Source: an uncultured Lachnospiraceae bacterium
GTDB taxonomy: Bacteria > Bacillota > Clostridia > Lachnospirales > Lachnospiraceae
DNA: 64,000 nucleotides
Assembly (NCBI GenBank): GCA_902789665.1
Contig: CADAOY010000001.1
Coordinates: forward strand, 186,001 to 250,000
Reading direction: 5' to 3'
Position numbers and translations under genes: made by a program. Within the stretch, counting starts at the first letter, position 1; each line of letters starts with the position of its first letter. Positions 1 to 9,142 of the stretch are shown piece after piece. The notes beneath the pieces are model-generated. The model did no database searches. It was not told the DNA's origin and saw only the letters and a program-made list of their open reading frames with translations.

Positions 1-1782
1 GGTGTTGCAAGAGTTGATGGGGGCACTGTTAATGGTGTAAGTGCTGGTACAGCAACAATTACTGCAACAGTTACATTAGAGAATGGTAGTACAATATCAG
101 GTAGCTGTGATGTCACAGTTAGTGAGTCACAACCGGCAGTTGTAGGTATTACTGGTGTTAATATCTCTGCTGGAACATTAGGTGTAGAACAGGGAAAAAC
201 AGGAACACTTACTGCAAGCGTTAACCAAGATACAACGTTAGATAAAGGCATAACATGGTCTTCAAACAACGAAAGCGTTGCAACTGTTAGTGGTGGCACT
301 GTAACAGGTGTGGCTGAGGGTACTGCCATTATTACTGCAACATCAGTTGGAGATACTACTAAATCAGCTTCTTGTACAGTTACAGTTACAAAAGCAGTAG
401 TAAAGGTAACAGGAATCACTGTTAGTACATCTGCTGCATCTATTGCGGTAAATGGAACTGCTAAAGTATCAGCAAGCGTCGCTCCTGACAATGCTACAAA
501 TAAAACATATACATGGTCTAGTTCAAATGCTAATGTTGCTACTGTAGATGCACAGGGTAATGTAACAGGTAAGGGCGCGGGACAAGCGGATATTATTGCT
601 ACCGCAGCCGACGGAAGTGGTGTTACAGGAAAAACTACAATTACAGTTGCACAGAATGTAGTTGTTACTGTCAATGCAACAACATGCACTATAAATAAAG
701 ATGCAACATATCAGATTGTCGCAACAGTAACAGGCACTACAAATACAGCAGTAACTTTTGCATCTGCAGATTCGAATAAAGTTAAAGTAGATGAAAAAGG
801 TGTTGTGACAGGTCTGAATGTCACCAGTGCGCCGATCAGAATCACTGTTACATCTGTAGCCGATAATACAAAGGTTGCAACAGTTGATGTTACAGTAGTT
901 AACGATCCTAAACTTGATAAAACAACTCCGCTTTTAGATTCTAAAGGCAATCAGGTATATGTCAAAGAAAATGGCAAATACAGAGAAGCTAAATCTGCTG
1001 ATTATTATACATTTAAAGAATTCTACATTAAACTGGCTCATAACTACAGAGGGTGGCAGACAATAGATGGTAAGAGATATTACTATGTAGAAGGCCAGGG
1101 CGGAATCGGTGTGCCGGTAACAGGTGAGCAGATTATTGGCGGTACAAAGTGGAACTTTGCCAGCGATGGTAGTCTTGCAATGAACAGTACACTTGGTATT
1201 GATGTAAGTAAGTGGAATGGCAGCATTGACTGGAATGCAGTTCGTAATTCCGGTGTTACCTTCGTAATTATCAGATGTGGTTACAGAGGATCATCAACCG
1301 GTGCTCTTATTAAAGACCAGAAGTTTGACAGCTATATTGCCGGTGCTGAAGCTGCCGGATTAAATGTAGGCTTATATGTATTCTCTCAGGCTATTACAGA
1401 AAGAGAAGCAGTTGAAGAGGCTTCAATGGCTGTTACACTTGCAAGTGGACACAGAATCTCAATGCCTATCTTTATTGATACAGAAAAGGCAAGCAATGGT
1501 AGAGCTAATGGACTTAGCGCAGGTGAGAGAACACAAATCATGAAAGCATTCTGTGAGACAGTTAAGAGTTCAGGTTATACACCTGGTATCTACGCTTCAA
1601 AGAGCTGGTTTGAGAATCAGCTTAATATGGGCGAACTTAATCAGTACAGAATCTGGCTTGCTCAGTATGCATCCCAGGCTACATACGGTGGTAAGTATGA
1701 TATGTGGCAGTATACCTCAAAGGGTTCTGTAAGTGGTATCAGTGGCAATGTTGATATGAATATTAATCTGTTAGGATATTAA
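1..1782 (+). CDS. Surface GH25 muramidase with Ig-like (BIG2) repeats, 5' partial
   Basis: The reading frame is open from base 1, so the start lies upstream; 593 codons are visible. From the window edge there is part of one Ig-like BIG2 domain, then three more (about visible residues 46-127, 131-217 and 220-300), each with the typical TWSSxN...VATV...G.VTG pattern. A short segment rich in Trp and Tyr (about 345-395, GWQTIDGKRYYY) resembles wall-binding repeats. The C-terminal GH25 domain (about 398-593) has the catalytic Asp/Glu context GIDVSKWN and FIDTE, and ends with DMWQYTS. GH25 enzymes cut the MurNAc-GlcNAc bond of peptidoglycan. The protein should be exported, and the Ig-like repeats probably hold the enzyme away from the membrane or on the wall. 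Its GH25 domain is very similar to that of the gene at 5772. Neighbours are envelope-polysaccharide genes. Confidence 0.9.
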   Translation, partial: GVARVDGGTVNGVSAGTATITATVTLENGSTISGSCDVTVSESQPAVVGITGVNISAGTLGVEQGKTGTLTASVNQDTTLDKGITWSSNNESVATVSGGTVTGVAEGTAIITATSVGDTTKSASCTVTVTKAVVKVTGITVSTSAASIAVNGTAKVSASVAPDNATNKTYTWSSSNANVATVDAQGNVTGKGAGQADIIATAADGSGVTGKTTITVAQNVVVTVNATTCTINKDATYQIVATVTGTTNTAVTFASADSNKVKVDEKGVVTGLNVTSAPIRITVTSVADNTKVATVDVTVVNDPKLDKTTPLLDSKGNQVYVKENGKYREAKSADYYTFKEFYIKLAHNYRGWQTIDGKRYYYVEGQGGIGVPVTGEQIIGGTKWNFASDGSLAMNSTLGIDVSKWNGSIDWNAVRNSGVTFVIIRCGYRGSSTGALIKDQKFDSYIAGAEAAGLNVGLYVFSQAITEREAVEEASMAVTLASGHRISMPIFIDTEKASNGRANGLSAGERTQIMKAFCETVKSSGYTPGIYASKSWFENQLNMGELNQYRIWLAQYASQATYGGKYDMWQYTSKGSVSGISGNVDMNINLLGY

Positions 1783-1783
1783 T

Positions 1784-2968
1784 ATGTCAGTAATAATTAA
1801 GGTTTTATTATGCATTCTGTGGATGGTTATCATCCCGGGATGCATAGGATGCCTGCCAACTAAATTAATGCATAAGAAGTATCATACCTTGGGCATGGTA
1901 ATGCTGAACGGTTATGTGTGTATGTTTGGCTTTTTTCAGATGTTGTATTTCCCAATAGTTCTTTTAAAATGGAATGATAGTGCTATTTTTTATAAATGGG
2001 CGCCCATTCTTTTTCTAGTTTTAGGGTGTATTTCTTTATCTTTCGCTTTTAGGAATGTTAAAGAATATTTACAGATAAGGGTACCTTACAAAAATATATT
2101 TTTTTATGTTGTCATAGGTATGATTGGATATATGATATACAAAAGGGTTACATTGGGAGTTAATGATCCTGATGATGCATATTATATGGGAATTGCTATG
2201 ATTGATGCAGTTAATGATGGTGGGTTTTACTGGCATAATGCATTTACCGGTAGTGGAGTTATGTTCCAATATAGATATGGTTATATGGGATTAGTTTCCT
2301 TTTATTCCATGATGCAGCGCCTGACAGGCATAAAGGCAATAATTATTGCGCATATACCTATGGCAATAATGGTTTTTCTGGCTCACTATTATGTGATATT
2401 TGAGTTAGGCAAAATCCTGTTTGACAAATTGCCTGTTAAAGTTGTTAAAAGCAAAGAAGATAAAGAAGAAACAGAAGTAGCAAAAGATACAGAAGAGAAA
2501 AAGAAAGATAATAAATGGCATCCGGATAAGGAAACAGCAGTTTATTTGTTTACAGCAATGGTTGCTTTCCTGGATCTGTTTTATAATGTTTCAGTTTATA
2601 CATCACAGACTTTTCTTTTTGTAAGAACATGGCATGGTAAATCCATATTTGCCAACGTAATTGTTCCATATGTTTTACTTTTGATGATTATTCTTGCTAG
2701 TGAGAATCAGGATGTGGAGCTTAAGAAATTTCCAAATCTTGGTTATTACATAATTACAGGATTTCTTGTATTTGTTAGTCTTATGACGGGCTCTACCGGA
2801 ATGATACTGGGACCACTTTTTATTGGTCTTAGTGCTCTTGTAACAGCCATAGGCAATAAGAAGCCTGGTATATTTGCATATACCTTACTATATATGATAC
2901 CGGCGATGATAATGATAATCAGAATTGGGCTTATACTCTTGTCAGCAAAGGGAATAATTTTTGGATAA
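1784..2968 (+). CDS. Multi-pass membrane protein, DUF6077-like, N-terminal part
   Basis: This 394-residue protein starts 2 bases after the GH25 stop, with TTAGGAT as the ribosome binding site. It is very hydrophobic, with about nine predicted membrane segments (for example near residues 4-22, 35-62, 70-88, 105-120 and 185-205). A charged Lys/Glu-rich cytoplasmic loop lies near 225-245. The early motif DPDDAYYMG in a loop after a membrane helix recalls the acidic loop of GT-C-type glycosyltransferases. I associate it with the DUF6077 family found in Lachnospiraceae polysaccharide loci, but that name is from memory. The protein stops abruptly after a membrane helix, and the next ORF continues with more helices and a soluble tail. 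The two are probably halves of one gene or a split pair. Confidence 0.65.
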   Translation: MSVIIKVLLCILWMVIIPGCIGCLPTKLMHKKYHTLGMVMLNGYVCMFGFFQMLYFPIVLLKWNDSAIFYKWAPILFLVLGCISLSFAFRNVKEYLQIRVPYKNIFFYVVIGMIGYMIYKRVTLGVNDPDDAYYMGIAMIDAVNDGGFYWHNAFTGSGVMFQYRYGYMGLVSFYSMMQRLTGIKAIIIAHIPMAIMVFLAHYYVIFELGKILFDKLPVKVVKSKEDKEETEVAKDTEEKKKDNKWHPDKETAVYLFTAMVAFLDLFYNVSVYTSQTFLFVRTWHGKSIFANVIVPYVLLLMIILASENQDVELKKFPNLGYYIITGFLVFVSLMTGSTGMILGPLFIGLSALVTAIGNKKPGIFAYTLLYMIPAMIMIIRIGLILLSAKGIIFG

Positions 2969-2985
2969 GAATGGATTAAAACTGC

Positions 2986-3777
2986 ATGCCTACAATTAAA
3001 TTATTAACTGAATATGGTGGCAACTGTACCCTGCTTCTTTATTACATACTTTGTGTAATATATCTCTTTGTAAGAGAGAAGAACAAGGCGATAAAAGTGG
3101 CTCTTTCTGTTTTAAGTATTACAGTGCTCGTGCTTTTTGCCATGCCTTTTGCATATGAAATGCTGGCGGTTAAGTTGTCTGAGACAGATGGATATTACAG
3201 AATGTTATGGCTTCTTCCGACATCCATTGTTTCAGCATATGCAACCATTAAAATAGCAATGGAATTGCCACATAAATATGCCTCATATGCTCTTATAGGC
3301 ATTATGCTTATATGTTTTGCCATAGGTGGAAATATAGTATATCATTCTCCGTTTTTTGTTAAAGCAGAAAATGTTTATCAGGTTCCAGATGTTGTAATAG
3401 ATATTTGTGATTATTTAACAGACGATAATCCGGTGGTTGTAGCAACATTTCCAATAGAACTATGTCCGTATGTGCGACAGTATTCAACCAATGTTATTCA
3501 GACTTACGGATATGATGAATTAAGAAGAGGTTTAACTGATTCACAGGATTATGTTAAAGAGATTATTAAAGGTGATCCCAATGCGGAAATTCTGACATAT
3601 GGTGCCAGAATGAACTGCTCACAGTTTATAATCCTGCATTCAAGTGTTAAACCGATAGGAAATTTGGAAGATTATGATTACTATTTTCTCAAGGAAATAG
3701 ATGGTTATTATATATATATTGACGGACAGAGTCCATTATACAAAGAAAAATACGAATCAGTATTTAAGGAGGATTAA
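2986..3777 (+). CDS. Membrane protein, probable C-terminal half of the preceding gene
   Basis: 263 residues. About four to five membrane helices lie in residues 1-115, followed by a soluble domain (about 120-263) that reads as extracytoplasmic. No ribosome binding site precedes the ATG at 2986: the upstream bases are GATTAAAACTGC. The frame differs from that of the previous ORF, and a stop lies in this frame at 2977. Together with the abrupt end of the upstream ORF, this suggests a disrupted single gene of about 660 codons, or a coupled two-part protein. One base change alone would not fuse the two frames. Function is unknown; the position between a muramidase and dTDP-sugar genes points to surface-glycan work. 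Confidence 0.55.
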   Translation: MPTIKLLTEYGGNCTLLLYYILCVIYLFVREKNKAIKVALSVLSITVLVLFAMPFAYEMLAVKLSETDGYYRMLWLLPTSIVSAYATIKIAMELPHKYASYALIGIMLICFAIGGNIVYHSPFFVKAENVYQVPDVVIDICDYLTDDNPVVVATFPIELCPYVRQYSTNVIQTYGYDELRRGLTDSQDYVKEIIKGDPNAEILTYGARMNCSQFIILHSSVKPIGNLEDYDYYFLKEIDGYYIYIDGQSPLYKEKYESVFKED

Positions 3778-3780
3778 AAA

Positions 3781-4863
3781 TTGAAGACTTATTTGGTAAC
3801 AGGCGGCGCTGGTTTTATTGGTTCTAATTTCATTCATTATATGTTTGAAAAATATGATAATGACATAAGAATTATCAATGTTGATGTTCTTACATATGCA
3901 GGTAATCTTGAGAACCTTAAGGGTGTTGATACAAGAGATAATTATACTTTTGTAAAGGCAGATATCACAGACAAGGATGCGATAGAGAAGATTTTTGCTG
4001 AAAATGATATTGATTATGTAGTTCATTTCGCAGCAGAAAGCCATGTAGACAGAAGTATTAAGAATCCTGAAGTTTTCGTAAGCACAAATGTTTATGGAAC
4101 AGCAGTTATGCTTAACAGTGCAATGAAGGCATGGAGCCTGGAGGACGGAACTTTCAAGGAAGGAAAGAAGTTCTTACATGTTTCAACAGATGAGGTATAT
4201 GGTTCATTATCAGAGCCTGGAACTTACTTTTATGAGACTACTCCTTACAGCCCACATTCACCTTATTCAGCAAGTAAGGCAAGTTCAGATATGCTGGTAA
4301 AAGCATATATGGATACTTATAAGTTCCCTGCAAATATTACCAACTGCTCAAATAATTACGGACCTTATCAGTTCCCTGAAAAACTGATTCCGCTTGTAAT
4401 TAATAATGCGTTAAACGGAAAGAAACTTCCTGTTTATGGTGATGGTAAGAATGTTCGTGACTGGTTATATGTAAGAGATCACGCTAAGGCAATTGATATG
4501 GTTATCAACAAAGGAAGACTCTTTGAGACATATAATGTTGGTGGTCATAATGAAAAACAGAATATAGAGATTGTAACAATTATCATTGATACCTTACTTG
4601 AGATGCTTGATGATAATGATCCTAGAAAGGCAAATATTTCCAGAGATTTAATCACTTATGTAGAAGACAGAAAGGGACATGACAGAAGATATGCCATAGC
4701 TCCTGATAAGATTAAATCAGAAATTGGCTGGGAGCCTGAAACAATGTTTGCTGAAGGAATTAAGCTTACAATCAAGTGGTTCTTCGAAAATGAAGAATGG
4801 ATGAAGAATGTAACAAGTGGTGATTATCAGAAATACTATGAAGATATGTATGCTGGTAAATAG
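3781..4863 (+). CDS. rmlB: dTDP-glucose 4,6-dehydratase
   Basis: RmlB (RfbB) converts dTDP-glucose to dTDP-4-keto-6-deoxyglucose, the second step to dTDP-L-rhamnose. The start is a TTG at 3781, preceded by a strong AAGGAGG a few bases upstream. The N-terminal Rossmann motif is GGAGFIGSN (residues 7-15). The active-site region STDEVYGSL carries the Asp-Glu pair, and YSASKAS carries the Tyr and Lys of the short-chain dehydrogenase catalytic set. The length of 360 residues is slightly above the usual 330-350, with a longer insertion near [13 protein letters not shown]. It is followed by rmlA in the same direction. rmlC and rmlD are not in this window and must be elsewhere if rhamnose is the end product. 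Confidence 0.93.
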   Translation: MKTYLVTGGAGFIGSNFIHYMFEKYDNDIRIINVDVLTYAGNLENLKGVDTRDNYTFVKADITDKDAIEKIFAENDIDYVVHFAAESHVDRSIKNPEVFVSTNVYGTAVMLNSAMKAWSLEDGTFKEGKKFLHVSTDEVYGSLSEPGTYFYETTPYSPHSPYSASKASSDMLVKAYMDTYKFPANITNCSNNYGPYQFPEKLIPLVINNALNGKKLPVYGDGKNVRDWLYVRDHAKAIDMVINKGRLFETYNVGGHNEKQNIEIVTIIIDTLLEMLDDNDPRKANISRDLITYVEDRKGHDRRYAIAPDKIKSEIGWEPETMFAEGIKLTIKWFFENEEWMKNVTSGDYQKYYEDMYAGK

Positions 4864-4889
4864 TTGATTTAAGATTAAGGAGATTTAAA

Positions 4890-5768
4890 ATGAAGGGAAT
4901 TATTCTTGCAGGTGGTAGCGGAACAAGATTATATCCACTTACCAAGGCTATATCAAAACAGATTATGCCGGTATATGACAAGCCGATGATTTATTATCCA
5001 CTGTCAATTCTTATGCTTTCAGGAATCAGAGAAGTACTTATTATTTCCACACCAAGAGATTTGCCTGTATTCAAGGAATTATTTGGTGACGGTTCTTCAC
5101 TTGGAATGAAGTTTGAATATGCTGTTCAGGAGACTCCAAGAGGACTTGCGGATGCTTTTATCATTGGTGATAAGTTTATCGGAGATGACAGCGTTGCTTT
5201 AATTCTTGGTGATAATATTTTCTATGGCCAGAGCTTCTCAAAGGTATTACTTCAGACAAGAGAAAGAGTTGAGAAGGAAGGCGGAGCAACCATATTCGGT
5301 TATTATGTAAGAGATGCAAGAGAATATGGTGTTGTTGAATTTGATGAAAATGGTAAGGCCATAAGCATTGAAGAGAAGCCTGAAAATCCTAAGAGCAATT
5401 ATGCTGTTCCTGGACTTTATTTCTATGACAACAAGGTTGTTGAAATTGCCAAGAATGTTAAGCCTTCAGCAAGAGGTGAAATAGAAATTACAAGTATTAA
5501 TAACGAATACTTAAGTAATCAGGAATTATTTGTTCAGACTTTGGGCAGAGGTTTTGCATGGCTTGATACAGGTAATCATGATGCGCTTTTGGATGCTTCT
5601 GATTTTGTGGCAGCATTCCAGAAACGTCAGGGATTATATATTTCATGTATTGAAGAGATAGCATATAAGAGAGGCTTCATTGATAAAGAACAGTTATTAA
5701 AACTTGCTGAGCCATTAATGAAGACTGCATATGGTAAGTATTTAACAGACGTTGCAAACGGTCTATAA
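4890..5768 (+). CDS. rmlA: Glucose-1-phosphate thymidylyltransferase
   Basis: RmlA (RfbA) makes dTDP-glucose from glucose-1-phosphate and dTTP. The nucleotidyltransferase signature [11 protein letters not shown] lies at residues 8-18, with later landmarks [37 protein letters not shown] and [16 protein letters not shown]. The 292 residues match the usual family length. AAGGAG lies 7-8 bases before the ATG. It sits directly behind rmlB. The reversed order (B then A) without C and D suggests the rest of the pathway is encoded elsewhere in the genome. The glucose-1-phosphate could come from the phosphohexomutase at 14593. Confidence 0.95.
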   Translation: MKGIILAGGSGTRLYPLTKAISKQIMPVYDKPMIYYPLSILMLSGIREVLIISTPRDLPVFKELFGDGSSLGMKFEYAVQETPRGLADAFIIGDKFIGDDSVALILGDNIFYGQSFSKVLLQTRERVEKEGGATIFGYYVRDAREYGVVEFDENGKAISIEEKPENPKSNYAVPGLYFYDNKVVEIAKNVKPSARGEIEITSINNEYLSNQELFVQTLGRGFAWLDTGNHDALLDASDFVAAFQKRQGLYISCIEEIAYKRGFIDKEQLLKLAEPLMKTAYGKYLTDVANGL

Positions 5769-5771
5769 AAT

Positions 5772-7028
5772 ATGAGTAAAAGTATTAAAGTATTAATTGT
5801 CATAACCTTGATTGCAGCAGTTGTTGTAATTGTTGTGGCTTTTGTTTCAGCTTCGATGGCAGATAAGAAACCTGGCGGTGGGAATGGTCAGTCAGCTCAG
5901 AGTGAGCCTTCGCAAAATGTTACACAGACCACAGAAACCGTGGTTTCAACCACGAAAGATTTTTTGAATGATAAAGACTTTCTTGATGCTGAACAGCCAT
6001 TTCAGGGCGTGGAAAGAGATGAGAGCAGAACCAGATTATCACTGCTTGCCACATCAGTATCAAGGGATTTAAGAGTTATAGTAACGGACAGCCGTGGTAA
6101 GGCAGTGCCGGGAGAAAAATTCTCAATTACAATTGCCGGAGTTGGAACATATTCAGACAATGATGAAGATGGAATTATCTATGTGGCAGGTCTCAGAAGT
6201 GGCCAGGTTAAAGTAACTCTTAATGAAATTGAAGGTTATGAATGTGATGATACATTGGATGTAACCATCAGTGAAAAAATCGAATATACTGCGCTGTCGG
6301 ATGTTTCATATCTCATTAAAACCGAAGCCGATATTGATGCCATGGCAGAAGATACCGGTATTAGAGATACAGAAGTAGATGAGAGTGCTTATTCCAAACT
6401 GTTAACGGATTATCGCGATGAAGGAAAGATAGCGGTACCGGGAATAGATGTATCAAAATGGAATAAAACCATAGACTGGAATAAGGTTGCAAAAAGCGGT
6501 GTTAAGTTTGTAATTATCAGATGTGGTTACAGAGGTTCCAAAACCGGCGCCCTGGTAGAAGATCCGTATTTTGTCCAGAATATTGAAGGAGCCAAGGCAG
6601 CGGGACTGGAAGTAGGACTTTATTTCTTTACTCAGGCAGTTGACGAGAAAGAAGCAGTTGAAGAAGCAAGTGCGTGTCTTACGCTTCTGGGAGACAGAGA
6701 ACTTGATCTTCCGATTTTTATAGATACAGAAGGTTCAGGTGGAAGAGCAGACAGTATAGACAATGCCACCAGAACAGCAGTATGTCAGGCTTTCTGTAAA
6801 ACCATTCAGGATGCCGGATTTGATTCAGGTATATATGCCAGCAGAAACTGGTTCTATACCAAATTAAATGATGCATCACTTATGACATATAACAGATGGC
6901 TTGCAGAATATACCAAAACTCCACAGTATACAGGCAGATTTGTTATGTGGCAGTATACATCCAAAGGTTCAATTGATGGAATCGAAGGTAATGTGGATTT
7001 GAATTTATATTTTAAGAAAGAAGATTAG
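5772..7028 (+). CDS. Membrane-anchored GH25 muramidase
   Basis: 418 residues. An N-terminal hydrophobic helix (about 6-27) serves as signal anchor, followed by a Gln/Ser/Thr-rich linker (about 35-65). A small beta-rich domain at about 85-175 (DSRGKAVPGEKFSITI) resembles carboxypeptidase-regulatory or Ig-like folds. The GH25 domain occupies about 222-415, with GIDVSKWN, FIDTEGSGG and FVMWQYTSKGS. It should hydrolyse peptidoglycan at the outer face of the membrane. Its catalytic domain aligns closely with the one ending at 1782 (shared VIIRCGYRGS and GLxVGLYxFxQA), so the two look like paralogues with different anchoring. It lies 3 bases after rmlA, so it is probably co-transcribed with sugar synthesis and may open the wall for glycan attachment or export. 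Confidence 0.9.
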   Translation: MSKSIKVLIVITLIAAVVVIVVAFVSASMADKKPGGGNGQSAQSEPSQNVTQTTETVVSTTKDFLNDKDFLDAEQPFQGVERDESRTRLSLLATSVSRDLRVIVTDSRGKAVPGEKFSITIAGVGTYSDNDEDGIIYVAGLRSGQVKVTLNEIEGYECDDTLDVTISEKIEYTALSDVSYLIKTEADIDAMAEDTGIRDTEVDESAYSKLLTDYRDEGKIAVPGIDVSKWNKTIDWNKVAKSGVKFVIIRCGYRGSKTGALVEDPYFVQNIEGAKAAGLEVGLYFFTQAVDEKEAVEEASACLTLLGDRELDLPIFIDTEGSGGRADSIDNATRTAVCQAFCKTIQDAGFDSGIYASRNWFYTKLNDASLMTYNRWLAEYTKTPQYTGRFVMWQYTSKGSIDGIEGNVDLNLYFKKED

Positions 7029-7054
7029 AAAGTACCTTATGGTAATAACAAAAA

Positions 7055-7870
7055 ATGGCAGAGACTAAGAAGAAATCCAAATATAATAATTCTACAATGA
7101 AGCTTATATTTAAACTGGCGCGCAATGATTTTAAGAAAAGATATGCCGGTTCAATTATGGGAAGTATGTGGGCTTTTGTTCAGCCGGTAGTTACAGTTGC
7201 AATGTACTATCTGGTCTTTGGTCTTATATTCCCATCAAGAGCACTCCTTGCAGCAAGCGGAGTGGAGGCTCCGTATGTAGTATGGCTTACAGCTGGTCTG
7301 GTTCCATGGTTCTTCTTCTCAGAAGCAATTGGCAATGGTACATCATCCCTGCTTGAATACAGTTACCTGGTTAAAAAAGTAGTATTTAAAATCGACATAC
7401 TGCCAATTATTAAAGTATTGGCGGCGTCTTTTATACATATATTCTTTTTATTCGTTCTGATAATTTTATATTTATGCTATGGTTTTAAGCCATCATTATA
7501 TCTGATACAGCTTGTATATTACAGCTTATGTATGTTTGTGCTTACCCTGGCAATAAGTTATGCAACTTCTGCAGTTGTAGTATTCTTTAGAGATTTAACC
7601 CAGATTATTAATATTGTGCTTCAGCTTGGTATGTGGGGAACACCTATATTATGGGAGCTTGGAAGCATAAGCGAGAAATACAGATTATTCTTTAAACTTA
7701 ATCCGGTATTTTATATTGTTAACGGATACAGGGACAGCTTGTTTAATAATAAGTTTTTCTGGCAGGATCCGTTGTATACATTGTATTTCTGGGGACTCAC
7801 CCTGGTACTGTTTTTAATCGGTTTTGGTATCTTTAAGAAACTGCGTCCGCATTTCGCAGATGTATTATAG
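7055..7870 (+). CDS. wzm: Polysaccharide ABC exporter, permease
   Basis: 271-residue ABC-2 permease of the Wzm/TagG/RfbA type with about six membrane helices. Family landmarks are the amphipathic start LARNDFKKRYAGSIMGSMWAFVQPV (cut here as FKKRYAGSIMGSMWAF), VPWFFFSEAIGNGTSSLL, the internal SYLVKKVVFK, and NPVFYIVNGYRDSLF near the end. It forms the membrane channel for a lipid-linked polysaccharide with the ATPase encoded 9 bases downstream. The ribosome binding site is weak. Because the locus has no obvious Wzx flippase or Wzy polymerase, ABC-dependent export of a fully made chain is the likely route. Confidence 0.92.
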   Translation: MAETKKKSKYNNSTMKLIFKLARNDFKKRYAGSIMGSMWAFVQPVVTVAMYYLVFGLIFPSRALLAASGVEAPYVVWLTAGLVPWFFFSEAIGNGTSSLLEYSYLVKKVVFKIDILPIIKVLAASFIHIFFLFVLIILYLCYGFKPSLYLIQLVYYSLCMFVLTLAISYATSAVVVFFRDLTQIINIVLQLGMWGTPILWELGSISEKYRLFFKLNPVFYIVNGYRDSLFNNKFFWQDPLYTLYFWGLTLVLFLIGFGIFKKLRPHFADVL

Positions 7871-7879
7871 GAGGCGTGG

Positions 7880-9142
7880 ATGGCTGAAGAAATCATAAAA
7901 GTTGAAAATGTCAGCAAGGTATACAAACTCTATCCAAGAGCAGTGGACAGAGTGGTGGATACTTTTCATCTTATGCCTTGGAAAAAATATGAAAGTCATG
8001 CTGCATTAAATGATGTAAGTTTTACCATTAATAAAGGCGAGACTGTAGGTATAATCGGAACCAATGGTTCAGGTAAATCTACCATGCTCAAGATTATTAC
8101 AGGAGTATTATCTCCAACATCAGGAAATATAAGTGTTAATGGCCGCATCTCAGCTCTTTTGGAACTTGGTGCAGGTTTTAACATGGAATATACGGGTATT
8201 GAGAATATATATCTCAATGGAACCATGATAGGTTTTACCGAAGAAGAGATTGAGCAGAAAATGGATGACATTCTGGCATTTGCAGATATCGGTCAGTTTG
8301 TATATCAGCCGGTTAAGACTTATTCATCAGGTATGTTTGTCAGACTTGCTTTTGCGGTGGCTATTAATATAGATCCGGAGATTCTTATAGTTGATGAGGC
8401 ACTTTCTGTAGGTGACGTATTCTTCCAGTCCAAGTGTTATAAAAAGTTTGAAGAATTTAAAGCAAGCGGAAAAACAATTCTTTTTGTAAGCCACGATTTA
8501 AGCAGTATATCCAAGTACTGTGACAGAGTAATTCTTCTTAATCAGGGTGATAAGTTAGGAGAAGGCTCTCCTAAGGAAATGATAGATGTATATAAACAGG
8601 TACTGGTAGGTCAGTATAATGCCAACGCTTCCAAGGCTGATATTACTCAGGCTAATAAGAGAGTGGAAGAGGCATTTAAACTTGGAGTTAATCCTGATAC
8701 TTTGGAATATGGTTCAAAGAAAGCAGGAATAGTTAATTGCAGAATCCTGGATGCCAACGGTGTTGAGACTAATGCAATTATTAAGGGCACTGATTTTACC
8801 ATAGAGATGGATGTGGATATTTATGAAGATGTTCCATCACCGATATTCGCTTATTCTTTTAAGAATATCAGAGGTACTGAGATTACAGGTACCAATACAA
8901 TGTTTGAAAAGGCATTCTCTGAGCCGTTGAAAGCGGGAGACAAACGGGCGATTAAGTTTACTCAGAATATGTCACTGCAGGGCGGAGAATATCTTTTATC
9001 TTTGGGGCTTACAGGTTACGAAGAAGGGGAGTTTACGGTATATCACAGGTTGTATGATGTAATAAATATCACGGTTATATCTGATAAGAATACTGTAGGC
9101 TATTATGATATGAATTCAAAAATCACTATTGGGGTTAGATGA
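7880..9142 (+). CDS. wzt: Polysaccharide ABC exporter, ATPase with C-terminal substrate-binding domain
   Basis: 420 residues. The N-terminal ABC domain (about 1-245) has Walker A GTNGSGKST, the Wzt/TagH-type signature YSSGMFVRLAFAVA, Walker B ILIVDEALSVGD and H-loop FVSHD. The extra C-terminal beta domain (about 285-420) matches the Wzt C-terminal domain. In O9a-type systems that domain recognises the modified end of the polysaccharide chain before export. A good GGAGGCGTGG precedes the ATG. The stop overlaps the start of the methyltransferase/kinase-like gene, so chain modification and export may be translationally coupled. That link is an inference. Confidence 0.93.
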   Translation: MAEEIIKVENVSKVYKLYPRAVDRVVDTFHLMPWKKYESHAALNDVSFTINKGETVGIIGTNGSGKSTMLKIITGVLSPTSGNISVNGRISALLELGAGFNMEYTGIENIYLNGTMIGFTEEEIEQKMDDILAFADIGQFVYQPVKTYSSGMFVRLAFAVAINIDPEILIVDEALSVGDVFFQSKCYKKFEEFKASGKTILFVSHDLSSISKYCDRVILLNQGDKLGEGSPKEMIDVYKQVLVGQYNANASKADITQANKRVEEAFKLGVNPDTLEYGSKKAGIVNCRILDANGVETNAIIKGTDFTIEMDVDIYEDVPSPIFAYSFKNIRGTEITGTNTMFEKAFSEPLKAGDKRAIKFTQNMSLQGGEYLLSLGLTGYEEGEFTVYHRLYDVINITVISDKNTVGYYDMNSKITIGVR

